From positions 14,756,001 through 14,820,000 of the forward strand of contig OX387606.1 in NCBI GenBank assembly GCA_947568835.1: a stretch of 64,000 nucleotides of DNA. Reading direction: 5' to 3'. Under the pieces are notes generated by a model. It did no database searches and was not told the origin of the DNA. It saw only the letters and a program-made list of their open reading frames with translations. Shown piece by piece: positions 34,717 through 46,504 of the stretch. The DNA comes from Protonemura montana. Lineage: Eukaryota; Arthropoda; Insecta; Plecoptera; Nemouridae. Position numbers and translations under genes: made by a program. How positions within the stretch are numbered: the first letter of the stretch is position 1; each line of letters opens with the position of its first letter.

Positions 34717-34963
34717 CTTCCTACCTCAACCTCGACCGCAGTCGAGGGTTCCCTTTCCCCACGCCGCACCGCCACCAGCCCTCTCGTTGTTATAGCAATA
34801 ATATACGACTTGACGATTTTTTCTGTACACCATTCTCGCGACTCCTTTTGCATAAATTGGCGAACCAATGCCACACGATCAACATCTTGTTCAAGTAAAA
34901 TGTCATCTTCAGAAGTACATGCCATGAATCCCATGGCCCATTCGTCGCTCGTGAAGCAGCTGC
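34717..34963 (-). CDS. Candidate exon, acidic/charged peptide, unknown family
   Basis: On the minus strand an acceptor-like GTGCCAATTGCTCTGCAG precedes 34963, and the frame then runs open past a possible donor (GTTGAG|GTAGGA) near 34717. The peptide includes TSDEWAMGFMACTSEDDILL and QFMQKESREWCTEKIVKSYI, with a balanced charged composition that looks coding. The opposite strand is also open here (34810-35109 and 34437-34898), so only one of these can be meaningful and composition alone does not settle it. No domain is recognised. Confidence 0.22.
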
Positions 34964-35339
34964 AGAGCAATTGGCACGTTAAGGATTTAAGGAGTCGTCG
35001 ACATACTGTAGAGACGGCGTTTTTCTTCTTGTGTGTGAGACCTTTCGAGCTAAATATCTACGACACGAGGTGGTCTTTTAAGGTTGGGTTTTACCGAAAT
35101 CCCTCTTGAAGTGTTACTTGAATTTTTTGTCATGGCGACTTCCAATCACATGCAGTGAAATTCAGATGTTTCTGTGAGTTAGATGCCCAACGAACATTTG
35201 ACAATTTTGGTAAAACCCGACCTAAGTTAGTTTTCTTTGAGAGCCAAGAAATTTTTTTGCAGTTTGCATTCGTTGGCGCTTGGTTAAATACACTCAACCC
35301 TTTATTCCCTATATACAATCCAAACCAGTTCCAATAGTG

Positions 35340-35868
35340 TAACCGAACGGTTTGGCGTGTTGGAAAAACCGGTTCTCATGAGATCACCGAAGTTGAGCAA
35401 TACTGCGCTGAGTCAAGTACTGGATGGGTGACTATTATACACATGACCAGTTCTGTTCGGGAGAGAGGTTTGAGGGATGAAAGCTAGTTGCGCAACTTTA
35501 TTCGCCTTGCTCAACCTCTCGGCGGCATGAATTTGAGGAGGAACCTGCTGTTCGAGTTGTACCGTCCTTGGAAGTTAAGCCGGTGGCATCATTGGTGCTA
35601 TTGACTGTCAAAGTAACATGTATTTGTTAAATTTGTGACATTAAACGTATTATTATTATTATTATTATTATTATTCGACTGGAGTAGGCTACGTGCCAGC
35701 ACCGTATTTCCCCACCTCCCTTCTAGACTAGGTTATGTTGATCATCATCCTCATCATCATCCTCATCATCATCATCATCCACGCATTCACCGACGCCTTT
35801 AGACCAGTGCCACATGGTCCGTTGTCAAAACGGGGCGTCGTCCAACAGTTTAACGACCTAGCAATTAG
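35340..35868 (+). mobile_element. 5S rRNA-headed SINE, copy D, with nested insertion
   Basis: It starts TAACCGAACGGTTTGGCGTG. The 5S-like head (ACCGGTTCTCATGAGATCAC, CGAAGTTGAGCAA, TACTGGATGGGTGACTATTA) keeps recognisable box A and box C. The body matches copy A, including CTCCCTTCTAGACTAGGTTA and a long (ATC)n block at about 35732-35780. About 76 bp (35600-35676) ending in (ATT)n interrupt the body. The 3' end, CAGTTTAACGACC, resembles that of copies A to C, without a clean (AATC)n tail. Confidence 0.85.
35600..35676 (+). mobile_element. Nested insertion with (ATT)n tail inside SINE copy D
   Basis: The sequence from TTGACTGTCAAAGTAACATG to the (ATT)n array interrupts a segment that is continuous in copy A (TTGGTGCTTTTCGACAGGAG). 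The TGACATTAAACGT-(ATT)n end looks like the 3' end and tail of another non-LTR element. Confidence 0.55.
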
Positions 35869-35947
35869 CATAATGCATCACTATAATGGAATACCCATAC
35901 CGCTTAAAACGTAAGCAGATCCTGAACGATTTTGATATTATTTTCAG

Positions 35948-36025
35948 ATGCAGGTCAAGACCATTCACTATGTCACCTCGAAATCTATCTACCTTCCGGT
36001 TGGCGAGCAGCTATGTGAATTGCCG
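35948..36025 (+). CDS. Candidate 78-bp symmetric exon
   Basis: A good acceptor (TTTTGATATTATTTTCAG, ending 35947) and a consensus donor (CCG|GTAAGT) bracket exactly 26 codons with phase 0 at both ends: MQVKTIHYVTSK, then SIYLPVGEQLCELP. Another frame is also open, so the frame choice rests on the symmetric phase and the ATG. GC content is higher than in the flanks. I recognise no family. Paired splice signals like this are expected once or twice by chance in 64 kb. Confidence 0.27.
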
Positions 36026-36029
36026 GTAA

Positions 36030-37550
36030 GTGCCCGATAAACCTGACACTGATCTATGATTGGCGCAGTTAACTTTCAGTCTCCAAGTCTGCTGCAGTTG
36101 CACTTGCATCCACTGCTAGGGAATTGCATTAAGTGTAACGATGCACAATCTTTACTTTTTAACAAGTAGGAATTTTATTTTCCGTTATTTTCCTTTCGAT
36201 CTTATACATAACGACGTGAATGCACTAGATTAGAGTAAGAAACCGCCAACACTATCTTAGATTAAATTTGAATAACGTATGCCAAGTTAATACCATGTGC
36301 CAAAGACCGAATTTAGCAATTTGAATACAATGGTGCAGTCATGGCCGTCACACACTATAATCATATACTGATGGTTGGAAAACGACAGAGTGGAATCGCA
36401 TAATGGCGGAATTGGAATTCATAAAACGGGGTTAGTTTATAATAAAACCGGCCCGGGAAAGAGTTAGTATATCCTGTGAGTTGGAATGAGACTTTTTTTT
36501 TGGAGTAAGCGTGGTTCGTAGTATGCTGGTGTTGGTCGTCGTCAATTGGGTGGAAATAGTGTGTCACGGAGTAATATTCCGCTTGATCTGGCACACCGCG
36601 TCAATGGGTCCAAGTTGAAAATAATATCACACATGGGCCGAACGGGGGGGGGGGGGGGGGGGAGGTTAGGTTACAGTGTGCCCCGAAAACTGGGCGTCGG
36701 AATCTACGGTGTAGGTAAATTCGGAATCAGCCAGAATTACCAAATGTACATTCTAATTGTGATTTTCTCCCAATTGACAGGCACAAAAGAGTTGAAACGG
36801 TATTTATGCGAAATCTTTAAACAATAATTTTTTCGTGCAATATCTTAAACAGTTTTAATAGATAAGCTGTTTTTGAGCACCAAATCCGTAATTTAGACGT
36901 CATGCTATTTTGTTATTTTGTTCAGTGCTACAAAATTAAGAATTAAAACAACTGGTAAAAGCCAGTGTAATTACTGTGAAATGAGCTATTTTCAATTCAA
37001 TTTAGATTATCACCAAAGCCCTGTAACAGGATTGTTCCTGTGGTGTACCTGTAATCGCAGACAATGGGTTTCCTATGCCATTACCAATCAGTTCGAATAG
37101 TAGTGAAATTGGAGAGGTTGGGCACGGCACTAAGGAATAAGGATATCCTGGATTTGCTTGCGCTCTACGGCACCCGATTGCGGCACAAGCTTTCAGCTTT
37201 TAATAAATCATGTTTCAGCATTTTAGATGGTCCTATTATAATTCAAGCCCGTTTATTTTATAGGACATTTTTATGAGGCATTTCGAATTTCGTCTTTTTG
37301 TCCAAAAACCCGCGGCCACATATTCGCATAATGTGGTCCATTGTAGAAACTCCGTCGTACTTGGCGTATACCTCGTCGGATATGTATATAGCCGACCACG
37401 CGCGATCTGTGAGTAATGCCCAAAGTTTCGATACTGGAATAGATTAAATTGTTTGTTTGTTTTCAAGAGTTAACGCCGAGGTCGCCAACGAAATTTTGCT
37501 CGAAGAGTTAGTTTTCTGATCATACGGTATTAATAAGTGTGCTGGTTTAA
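36030..37550. other. Non-coding stretch with poly-G tract
   Basis: AT-rich apart from a 19-G run at 36644-36662, a possible quadruplex or an unreliable homopolymer. No supported gene; the open frame at 37064-37276 is protein-like in part but lacks splice signals. Confidence 0.45.
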
Positions 37551-37555
37551 GTGAG

Positions 37556-37729
37556 GTTTGCCGCTCTCGCCGCGGCACTGCGCCACTTGAGGCGACGGCG
37601 CCGCGACGCCAGACGCCTGCTTGAGCGTCGCCCCCGAACTAGCGGCGTCGGCGAGCAAGTCAGCAGCTTGGTAAAAGCCGTGCATATAATGCCCAGGTCC
37701 GTGCCTTTAAAAAAAAAAAAAAAAAAAAA
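37556..37729 (+). mobile_element. GC-rich segment ending in A21; possible retrocopy
   Basis: About 110 bp of strongly GC-rich sequence (CGCCGCGGCACTGCGCC... to GCGGCGTCGGCGAG) is followed by about 50 bp of mixed sequence and then 21 A (37709-37729). A discrete GC-rich body plus a poly-A end in AT-rich DNA is what a retroposed transcript or SINE would look like. I did not find a target-site duplication or a second copy in the window. Confidence 0.3.
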
Positions 37730-38960
37730 GCTCGAGCGCTTTATGAACGAGCGAACGAAAAACTGCTTTCTCACCTCTTTCTAAAGAGTTTGCACTCTTC
37801 GAAGCCGTTTTATTCCAATATGCAGTTAAATATTCACAAAAAAAATTATCGTTTAGCGTTGAATTTAGTGCCAGTATAAAGTTCAAGTATTGCATCTCAG
37901 GAATTATTACTATATATTCCTGTCGGTTTGTTAGATAATTTTTGAGAAATATCGTTATTACGAACATGCTGCCCCTTTTTTTGTATGCGCAAGAATAGTC
38001 CCGCTGACTGATTATTTTATAAAGCGAGACTAAAGCGTGGGTAATGTACACACCTTTTGTCATTTATGCGCGGTTGAATGCGGCACGTAGCTTGACACGA
38101 AAGTTAATTTATTTTCATATACAAAAAGGCAGCACCGCTAGGTAAGTATGACCTGGTAGGTAATGCGTTTTGTCTCACCTTATTTCTCATTACTGAGCGA
38201 CATTTTATTGCGTGTCCCAGTTTTAGTTTAGAGAAAAATACAATTACGTCTTTCGTTTTCCGCGCGTTGTAAATCACATGGTTTTGCTTTGCTAGGCTGG
38301 CATGGAAATGTATGGAGCCAATCGGTGTTGCCTGCCAGCCTATGAATTCACCGAAAAGGGATGCCGAGCTTGCAAATATTATTGTAAGAAGACCGTGCGA
38401 CTGAAAAAGCAATAATATGCAAGTTCACTGAGTAGTTAACAAAATATGTAGATGGGAATTTCGGGCTGATCTCTAGACTCATTCTATCCCGATTTGCCTA
38501 CTTTCTCTCATCGTTCGTGGCTGGAAAATTGCTGGTAATTTTCCTAGGGTTATTACTGGCAAAATTAAAAGTTAATATCCCGAATGCAAGTCTTAGATAA
38601 GCGGAGACAAGAGTCTAAGTATCAGCCTCGTAAACCAGCGGATTTGGTCATTAAGTGGGTGGAGATGGGTGTAGGGCTGGATGGGGGATGCCACCAACGC
38701 CGCAGCCAGGGCGCTGGGTAACGGCTCATTCAGCAGAAATCGCTTATGCTAAAATATAAGCTCCGAGCTGCTCGCATTTAAATTTTGAATTCAAATTGCA
38801 TGAATATTTTTATGCCAATAGGGTTTCGTTAGGTTAGGCGGTGTAGTTCTATAAGATACGAGATTGTCATGAAATGCATAACATTATGATTGTTCTATTT
38901 GAATAGCTAAGCAAATTATGAAACGTATTAATGAGAAGAATATTTAGCACACGTGATATG
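37730..38960. other. Non-coding stretch, nothing recognised
   Basis: AT-rich with short chance frames. Confidence 0.45.
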
Positions 38961-38970
38961 TAAAATGCAT

Positions 38971-39045
38971 GCTCAGCCGGCAGAGTCGTTTTTTTGTCAT
39001 TGATGGTGGAGGTGCCGTGCTCGAGTCTGCTCTGCGGGAGGTATT
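38971..39045 (+). repeat. tRNA-like repeat (box A and box B), short dispersed family
   Basis: GCTCAGCCGGCAGAGTCG (38971-38988) is a near-consensus tRNA box A, and GTGCTCGAGTCTGC (39017-39030) a box B-like stretch at suitable spacing. The interval has a T-run instead of a normal anticodon arm. From GGTGCCGTG onwards it matches 63196-63254 (TCTGCTCTGCGGG), so it is a tRNA-derived repeat and not a tRNA gene. Confidence 0.5.
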
Positions 39046-39049
39046 TAGA

Positions 39050-40420
39050 GGTTCCGTTTAACTCGATCCTCGAGTTTTGCATAACTGATTAGAAATATGC
39101 AAATAATCCTGGAAACCGAAGAAAATCGTCCAAGACGAATATAATTTTAATGAATCTGGTATAAACGAAATATTTGTGCATTGAAATTATTTAAGTTTTA
39201 TGTTACAGTGACTGACTAATCCGAACCAACTATTGCCAACAAAGTTTTTAAACAAAACGAACTATTTTTCATTCACTACAAAGCTTAAGTCTTGTACAGT
39301 TGGAAATGTTTATTTATCCTGTCACCATTTCGTTCAAACTTTGGATAGAGGAGGATACTTTTCGACGTCTCCCAAGAAATCTTCCAACCAACTACAGCCG
39401 AAACTAGTTTAGTGTATTGTGTATCTATAGCTAGTTAACAAACTACAAAGCGGGGCAACTATTTGAATCTGTTTTAATTTAGTTTTTTTCCCAGTTGATC
39501 GTTTATAGAGGCAAGATAGTTGTTCTATTTGCCTCCATCTCCTTCGGAATGCTCTGGTATCACGAGTCGGCTCTTGTCTGCTCTCTTACGAACTCGTTCG
39601 AATGTAGAATAGAACGCTTACCGCTCCAGGGTGCAATTATTATTGACGATATCCACGGAGGACTTTGTTCTTTTTTTCTCCTTTGATAGTCGTCTTCTTC
39701 GACGGCTAATCAGTTTTTCTCACGGCATTGATATACGCACAGCGAGCTGAAAAGCTGGTCTGGGAATGTTAACCGGATATTGAGTCCTTACAAACTTCGG
39801 CTAATCAGTGGAAATGTAAAAAAAAATACAAAAGTATTGATAATCATTCAGATCAAAAGAAACTGCGATTCATAATTAGATTGAGTTCATAATGTTGCTT
39901 GTGGAAATCATTCTTGTAAAATATGGTCGGATTAACATAAACTAAGCCGTATAGAAATAATCCCATGAAGAATAAAAACAAAACAGCAAGATTAGAAAAT
40001 GTAAGTACATATAGCACATACAGAATGAAATCAATGAAACCTATACTAGAGAAACTTACATCGACTAAGTCGCAGAGGGCCTATCTCTACGGTCTTCTCC
40101 TATTTGAGAATACCAACGCTTTGAAATTAGATTCGACTTGATTCTACTCCTGATCTTGTATACACATTTTGTCTATAGCAATTTCAACTCGTGGCCAATA
40201 AATGGTCGGATATGAACACAACCACTACTTGCTGGCAAAACAGTGTCGGTTGGCGTCTGCGACGTCGGCGTCGGCAGCGTCGTTGTCGTATACTGTTGTA
40301 AGTCGTTCACCGTGCTGTGAAGTTCTTACAATTCAATTACTGTGTCTCCGGCATGTACACTTAGGCTACTGGTTATATTACAACCACCCAGAACGTTGTG
40401 GTTGTTTACTTGCCAAATCT
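39050..40420. other. Non-coding stretch; one weak terminal-exon lookalike
   Basis: A strong acceptor-like GTTTTTTTCCCAG at 39494 is followed by 63 open codons to a stop at 39686 (contains IVVLFASISFGMLWYHESAL). The composition is plausible but not recognised, and there is no linked exon, so it is not called as a gene. Around 40260 there are GGCGTC hexamers. Confidence 0.3.
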
Positions 40421-40429
40421 GGTGCTCTT

Positions 40430-40462
<33 letters not shown>

Positions 40463-40482
40463 ATGTTGCTGTTGCTGTTGCC
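40430..40482 (+). repeat. (TTGCTG)n hexanucleotide microsatellite
   Basis: About nine TTGCTG units, two of them imperfect (GATG, GCCG). The poly-Leu frame across it is an artefact of the repeat. Confidence 0.95.
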
Positions 40483-41654
40483 GTCTTGTTTTGCTCCATT
40501 AGTGCTGATGGAGAAGAGAGAGCGGTTTTGGACTAAATTAGTTCTCACTTACATCTTTGGTTTGCGAACAACAACGAAAGCAAAGTGTTGCTATAAGATA
40601 TTTATTACTGGGTGAAGGGATGAGGTTGTTCGCTTGTGGATAAAATAAGGAATGCAGATTTGTGTTTGGATGTTTTTGAATTGTGTTCTGTAAATCAGTG
40701 TTTTTGGACCTCGTAGTTTTTTTCTTTGCTTTGCTCGGTCGATCAATGATGCTCACATTACAAAGCGATTCGCCAATTGTTCGCTCCAACCAAAAGCAAT
40801 GCAATAACACAAAATTCGAACAAATCCCAGCGGTTTTCCGGAAGACTAAGTTAGGAACTTTGTTTTCTGTGTTCGCTCATAGATTTTCGTTCTATCATCA
40901 AGTTTTTAAATTCTGCAAAACCGTTTTTTTTTCAAAACTCATTTTAAAGTAGCGGGAAAAACAAAACACAAGTTAGGATAATTTTTTTGGGAGAAGCTGA
41001 AATTCTGAATAAGTTTGCTCGAAATTTCCAAACTAAATAATGATTCTAAAAACAAGAATCGTTTTCTGTTCTTATATTTTTCGTGGAACAGAAGGTATAC
41101 TAATTTGTTTCGTTCGATTAAGATTCCCAGGAGAAATTACAATACGCATCGTATTCATTTTTAATTTGCTTTTAGATTGACAAGAACACGATTTCATTTT
41201 TGCCAGTATTTTGCGAGTCATCCTTTTTATATATTTTATATATTGTTTTTATAAATAGAGGCTGGAAGTGCAGGAAAGCTCTAATATATTTTCTATCATT
41301 CCATCCCATTTTCTTACTAAAGTCAATCGTAAGATAATTGAACCCCGGAAATTATTTTAAAATATATTAAAATATTTCTGTTACATTCAGCAGCCAGCAG
41401 AAAAAAAATAACGCCAAAAGTCGCATGCGACGTCCGTGCCGATATTTATTCATTAAATTAGATATGAATTCAAAATGAAAGCAATTTCCAGAAACATGAA
41501 GTAATGCACTACATCTTGAAAGTTCATACCCTAGCTACAGGTACACTACGTACACTGCTAGTACTCACCTTTTCCACACATACACATCTTTCAAAAGATC
41601 CCCGTTTGAACTTTACGATCCGTGCCCCGCTACGCAGTTCCGCTCATCCTATTT

Positions 41655-41714
41655 ACCGAAGCCGCCGGCGCCAAGACGCCCTAGCTGTCGACGTAGACGT
41701 CGACGTCGACGTCT
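41655..41714. repeat. GC-rich patch with 20-bp perfect palindrome
   Basis: GCCGCCGGCGCC is followed by AGACGTCGACGTCGACGTCT (41695-41714), a perfect palindrome made of overlapping GACGTC units. It belongs with the other GACGNC-rich patches in this window. A minus-strand Arg-rich frame through it is compositional. Confidence 0.8.
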
Positions 41715-44700
41715 CCACGGCGTGCCTTCTTCTTGTTCTCGCAACCAATCAAACTGTGGAATATTTACGACATACAGGGTGAGAAGACTTATCATCTCAT
41801 ACATCCGGAAAAGTTCCGATGCGAGTTGGAAACTCTGTGGATCTAATGCGATCAAGCCGTCACGTTAATGCCCCTTTCTTTAGGCAAGGCTACACTCTTG
41901 CTGCATACCACTCCCTCGGTTAATACATAAAGGAAAGTGACTTAGACTTACATTATCATCATGTATACATAAGTATATTTACGTTATCTAACAAGAAGCA
42001 TTTGATAGGTGGAGTCGGCAGCTCCAAAATTAGTTCTTGCTAGTACGATTATCTACGTACCATAGGGTTTTACCCTAGAGGGTATAAGGTAAAGGAAGGG
42101 TAACATTGAGTACCTAGGTAAAAAAAGTATCGATTTAATTAAGCTGATAAGAAGAAATGGCGTTTTGAAAAATTTAATACAAGTTGTAAGTTATTTATTA
42201 AAAAAACTGTCATAAAATAGTTCAAAAGAACAGCGAAATTCATATTAAAAAGAATGTCCTTGCCTCGGAGCCCAAAATTTAATTTCGTGAAATATGATAT
42301 CGAGGTTGAGAATTATGGCCTGCACGGTGACTGATCGCGAAGATAGAGCTCGGTACAAGGGTGCTCCGTGTACGGACTATGAACTTAAGGTATTTGCTTT
42401 GTGCGTAAACCAACCGTAAATACTGTCTCCGACTGATATGCCTGTAAGGTGAACGAACGCAAACACGCGTGCATCACGCGTTTCACTACAGTTGTTTATC
42501 AAGCAGTGGGAAGCAGGATCTCATTGGGAAAATAATAGTTCGATGAGATGAAATTATTGCCAGACACCATGGTCAAAGCACAAACAATTGTCAAAATATC
42601 AAATTATCAAATTGGGTAATTGCATATCAATTATCCAATTAATTTCATAAAATATTTATGCGTAACATCTTTTATAATTGGTTTTTATAATAGTATACAA
42701 ACAACCTCAAAAAACTTGTCATGTAAATTGTATTTGTGGTTTGACTTCACCACAAACGTATTGTGATGAGTGCCTAGCTCCACCTAGTTTCAAAATTGAT
42801 TTTCACCAGTTTAAATGTCTCACAATGGCTACTGGCTTACTAACTATTTGAAGATGTGTAAACCATTTGAAGTCGATCGCTTAGACTAGGGGTTCTTATA
42901 ATGAAAATAAGCTGGCAACTTGAACTAAAATTGCAATAGTTTATATAGTAAATAAACAGTAACATAATTTAACGCTGAAAAGTTCCAAATACGGTTCTAA
43001 ATGTATAATCGGAAGTAATTAAAACACCATATATTTTCTGGATGTGGTAAAGAATAGCAAATCCATCGTAAGTCGTGCGTGTTGCATCGACAAATTCAGG
43101 TGTTGTGTCCTGACTTGAGTGGTAATCACAAAGACTGCGCAAGAAGAACATTCGGGACTAGCATTAGGCGCAAGGAATTAAAAAGAAACCCAATGCTCTT
43201 ACAGTTATTCATTCCTCGCCCTGATTTTTAAGTGGAAATAAATCGAATGACGTGTAATTTGATTATAAACTAGAAGTTACGAGACACGAATTGGCAAGCA
43301 AGAAAAGGAGGAGCCAGTAGAATCTGCTTTTTGGCTGGCTTTTTTGGAATCAGTCATATGTCAGGACTTCTAAGTAAGTACTTCAGTAACACATGCTTTA
43401 ATGAAACATTCACAGGCGCAAAAATGAACTATCTACTTAAGAAAAAAATAAGCATCATTAAAAAATGTTTTTCTTTTCTTAAATGGCAACGTGACTTTTT
43501 TTTGGTCCATGCATTTTGTGCAGAAACATCGTTTATGAAGTTTTTTTTTTACTAAAAAATTGCAGACTTCTGCAATTAAAACTATACAAAAAAGGAAGCA
43601 ATTAACTTGAATAAAAATGTTGTCCTTTTTACTTCGATTGTTCTGAACCACCTGTTCTGCAATTCGTCGGGTTTCATTTTATTTCTATAAAAATATGGTA
43701 GTATCTAAAGAAATACTTTCTTTCTAGGTGAAAATAAAAACATAGTACACAATATTACCTTTCAAGTGCCGCTAGAACTTCATTTTTTAGCAACAGATCA
43801 GACCTACGTAAACGAAAAATTGGCCTTAAGATACACTTTTACAAGAGAAAATGTCAACCAATTTTCTACCAATGTAAATTGACATCAATTGTACACCGCA
43901 AAGTGCTCATGCTCAAATGCTTTTACACAATTTTACACTTGAGAGCTTGGAAATGTAGCTACACCATACACTCTCTCTTTCCATGCATTTTCTACTCGAC
44001 AAGTTCGGTTCGAGTGACGCGAAAGCTTACAACTTCCCACTTACACGAAGAAAAGCACAAATCTTTGCTACCTGTTGTGCTTTGTTGCAGGGACTGGAGA
44101 CAAAAAACATAATCCGTGAACGGGAAATATTTACTTAACTTGAACAAACCTGGCTGATACGTTTAGATTGTGAATTTAGATCATGTTTGATTCGAAACAA
44201 AAGACAACGGAGCGTAAAGCACAAAGCACCATTGGGTTAACAACTACATGGATTGCATAGTTGCTAGGGATGGGAGAACTAGTAACTAACACAAAACTTT
44301 AATCTGTGAATGTCCCAGATAGCAACAACCATATGAAAGGCTAGGTAGCGATACTTTTAGTATTGTCTCGTAGTTTATACACTGCAACCGCTATTCGTTA
44401 ATTTTATCCTCTCGTTTCTGAGGTTTCCTCGTCCTATTTGAAGGAGATAAAACCCAAGAGGACCAATGCCTTCTACCTGGCGTAACCCTTTAGGTACTAC
44501 CGCCCTAAGCTTATACATAACCGTAACACTGTTGTTAAGGACTCGCTATCCAACTGTGTATTCTTTCTTGAGCATAAAATATTTATCAAGAGAAAATAGC
44601 TGAACTTCAGGCGAATAACAAAGCAAAGCACATCCGAAAAATCTCGTTTATTACTTCGTGTACAAGTAGACCATACCTTTAGGGATTAGATTTGTTTGAA

Positions 44701-46465
44701 TAAATGAGTTTGAAGCGAAAAATGTTTAAGTGCGGTCGGGTCTGTGTTAGAAAATAATACGGAATTCATCAAGAAGTCGTCATAATTTAGTCATGCTGAA
44801 GCCGAATTCTGCTACTGGCTTTTGAATATATCTGTCTCCCATTAGAGTTCGCAGTGGGTTTGTGATTTTTCTTTTGTACATTCGCTGATTAATAAGATTT
44901 CGAGCACAAAGCTGGATTATTTCATGCTGATTTCAATTCATCAAATCGAAACAGTAATGATGATATTGTCCCTCGCTAAACTAAAGTGAATGTAGCTAGA
45001 ACTAAGCATTTCAATAATTTAAGAAATTTTCCATGGAATTAAAAAAAAAAATACTTTCATGTAATGACGTACAAATATGTGTTAATAATTACTGTTCTAT
45101 TAGGTTCCTGAATACATGATAGTCTGGAAGGAAGTGATTTTTAAACCTCAAAAAGAATGTTGATTAAAATTGCTTGAATTGAAAGATAAATATGCATGAT
45201 TAACAATTTGTCCCGGAAACACACACAAACTCTTTTTTTTATCAGCGTTTCAATTCAATCCAAGAATTCAGAAAATTCAACCGATTACGCAGAACAACAG
45301 AATTCAATGTTGCAAACTACATTCGAACCAATTTGTGTCCTCATTTTTTCCCTCCTTCGGTAATAATACTTTCTGTAATAGGATTCAGCCATATTGAATT
45401 AGTTTGCCTGATGTTTGTTGATCCCAGCCAACTATAGTTTACGACCGAGGACGCGATGGGACAGTCTCCGCTGCTAGCTTGGCCATAACATTGCCTGGGG
45501 CGGAAAGGTGTAAATCCTGACATCGCCAGCCGAACAGATCGTGGCATAGAAAACGACACTCGTCAGGGAAATGCACCTCGCTGTGTTCGGCAACGACCTA
45601 CTATGATTATAGCATTATTAGCACATGTCTCTTAGAAGCCTACTTAATTGTGGAAATCTATGATGTTTATTTATGCGGACAAAGCGATCGAGTTAATTTT
45701 CATATATTTGTAGCTATCTACAAACGCACTTGATAACGCATTTGATATCGTTACACTGGTTTGTACATCAGAAAATCCAAAAATCGGAACAATTGCAGAA
45801 GTCAGAAACAAAAAGATTAGTCACAAAACGCTAAGATAGGCGAATTTTGTGCCTAACTCGAGATTTGCCTTGCACAGCCTTGTTCGCTCTCGAAGGAACA
45901 TATTTGCCGAGTTGTGTTTTACTGTCTGAAACGTGTGCCCCTATTACCAACCAACACAGCTACAGAGATGACAGTAAACGCCAGTCAATCATCTAACTGG
46001 CATGTGGTCCATAGCAAAGACCCTTGACAACATTTTGACAACCATTTTCCAAACACTGATAACTCCTAAAGCGCGTAGAAGTGCTGGAAAGGAAAAGGTA
46101 GCGGGGCTTGGAGACACAAACTGTTAGTGACGGTGTTTCTTTAGAAAATCCATTTGCCAATTAAGATCTGAAAATACAGAAATCTTACTACATAAACTTG
46201 ATAAAGACTGATTTTGCTCATTTGCGAAACATTTTCCGATAAATAGTTCGATACAATCGTCTCTCAGTGCGCCTATCCCGAGTCCGTGAACCACCTTTAC
46301 CCTCCGCCCGGACCACGTAATTCCAGCAAAGATCCTCATCTCTGTCCGATGTCGTTCTCCATGGCGTCGACACACCCGTGACGCTGGTAAGATCCCTGCC
46401 GCTTATTACGTCTCTCCGACCGCACGACCGCTACGTAGCTAACAAGCGTAATCCATAACATGGCG
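41715..46465. other. Long AT-rich non-coding stretch
   Basis: No protein-like frames, tandem repeats or SINE copies are recognised over almost 5 kb. It is probably intronic or intergenic. Confidence 0.5.
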
Positions 46466-46470
46466 CGCAC

Positions 46471-46500
46471 GACGACTACGACGACGCCGACGCCGACATC
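46471..46500. repeat. GACGAC/GACGCC hexamer patch
   Basis: GACGACTACGACGACGCCGA continues into CGCCGACATC, the same hexamer vocabulary as at 4228-4280 and 4790-5000. On the minus strand a consensus donor-like CAC|GTAAGT lies just upstream (near 46508). Confidence 0.75.
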
Positions 46501-46504
46501 GCGC

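Noticed and set aside
39495-39686. 63-codon terminal-exon lookalike after a strong acceptor
   Set aside because: No recognised family, no partner exon; open stretches of this size after acceptors are expected in this window.
40202-40615. 137-codon frame with a poly-Leu stretch
   Set aside because: The Leu run is the translation of the (TTGCTG)n microsatellite; the rest is not protein-like.
44096-44143. Acceptor GTGCTTTGTTGCAG followed by GLETKNIIREREIFT and a stop
   Set aside because: Fifteen codons are too few to distinguish from chance.
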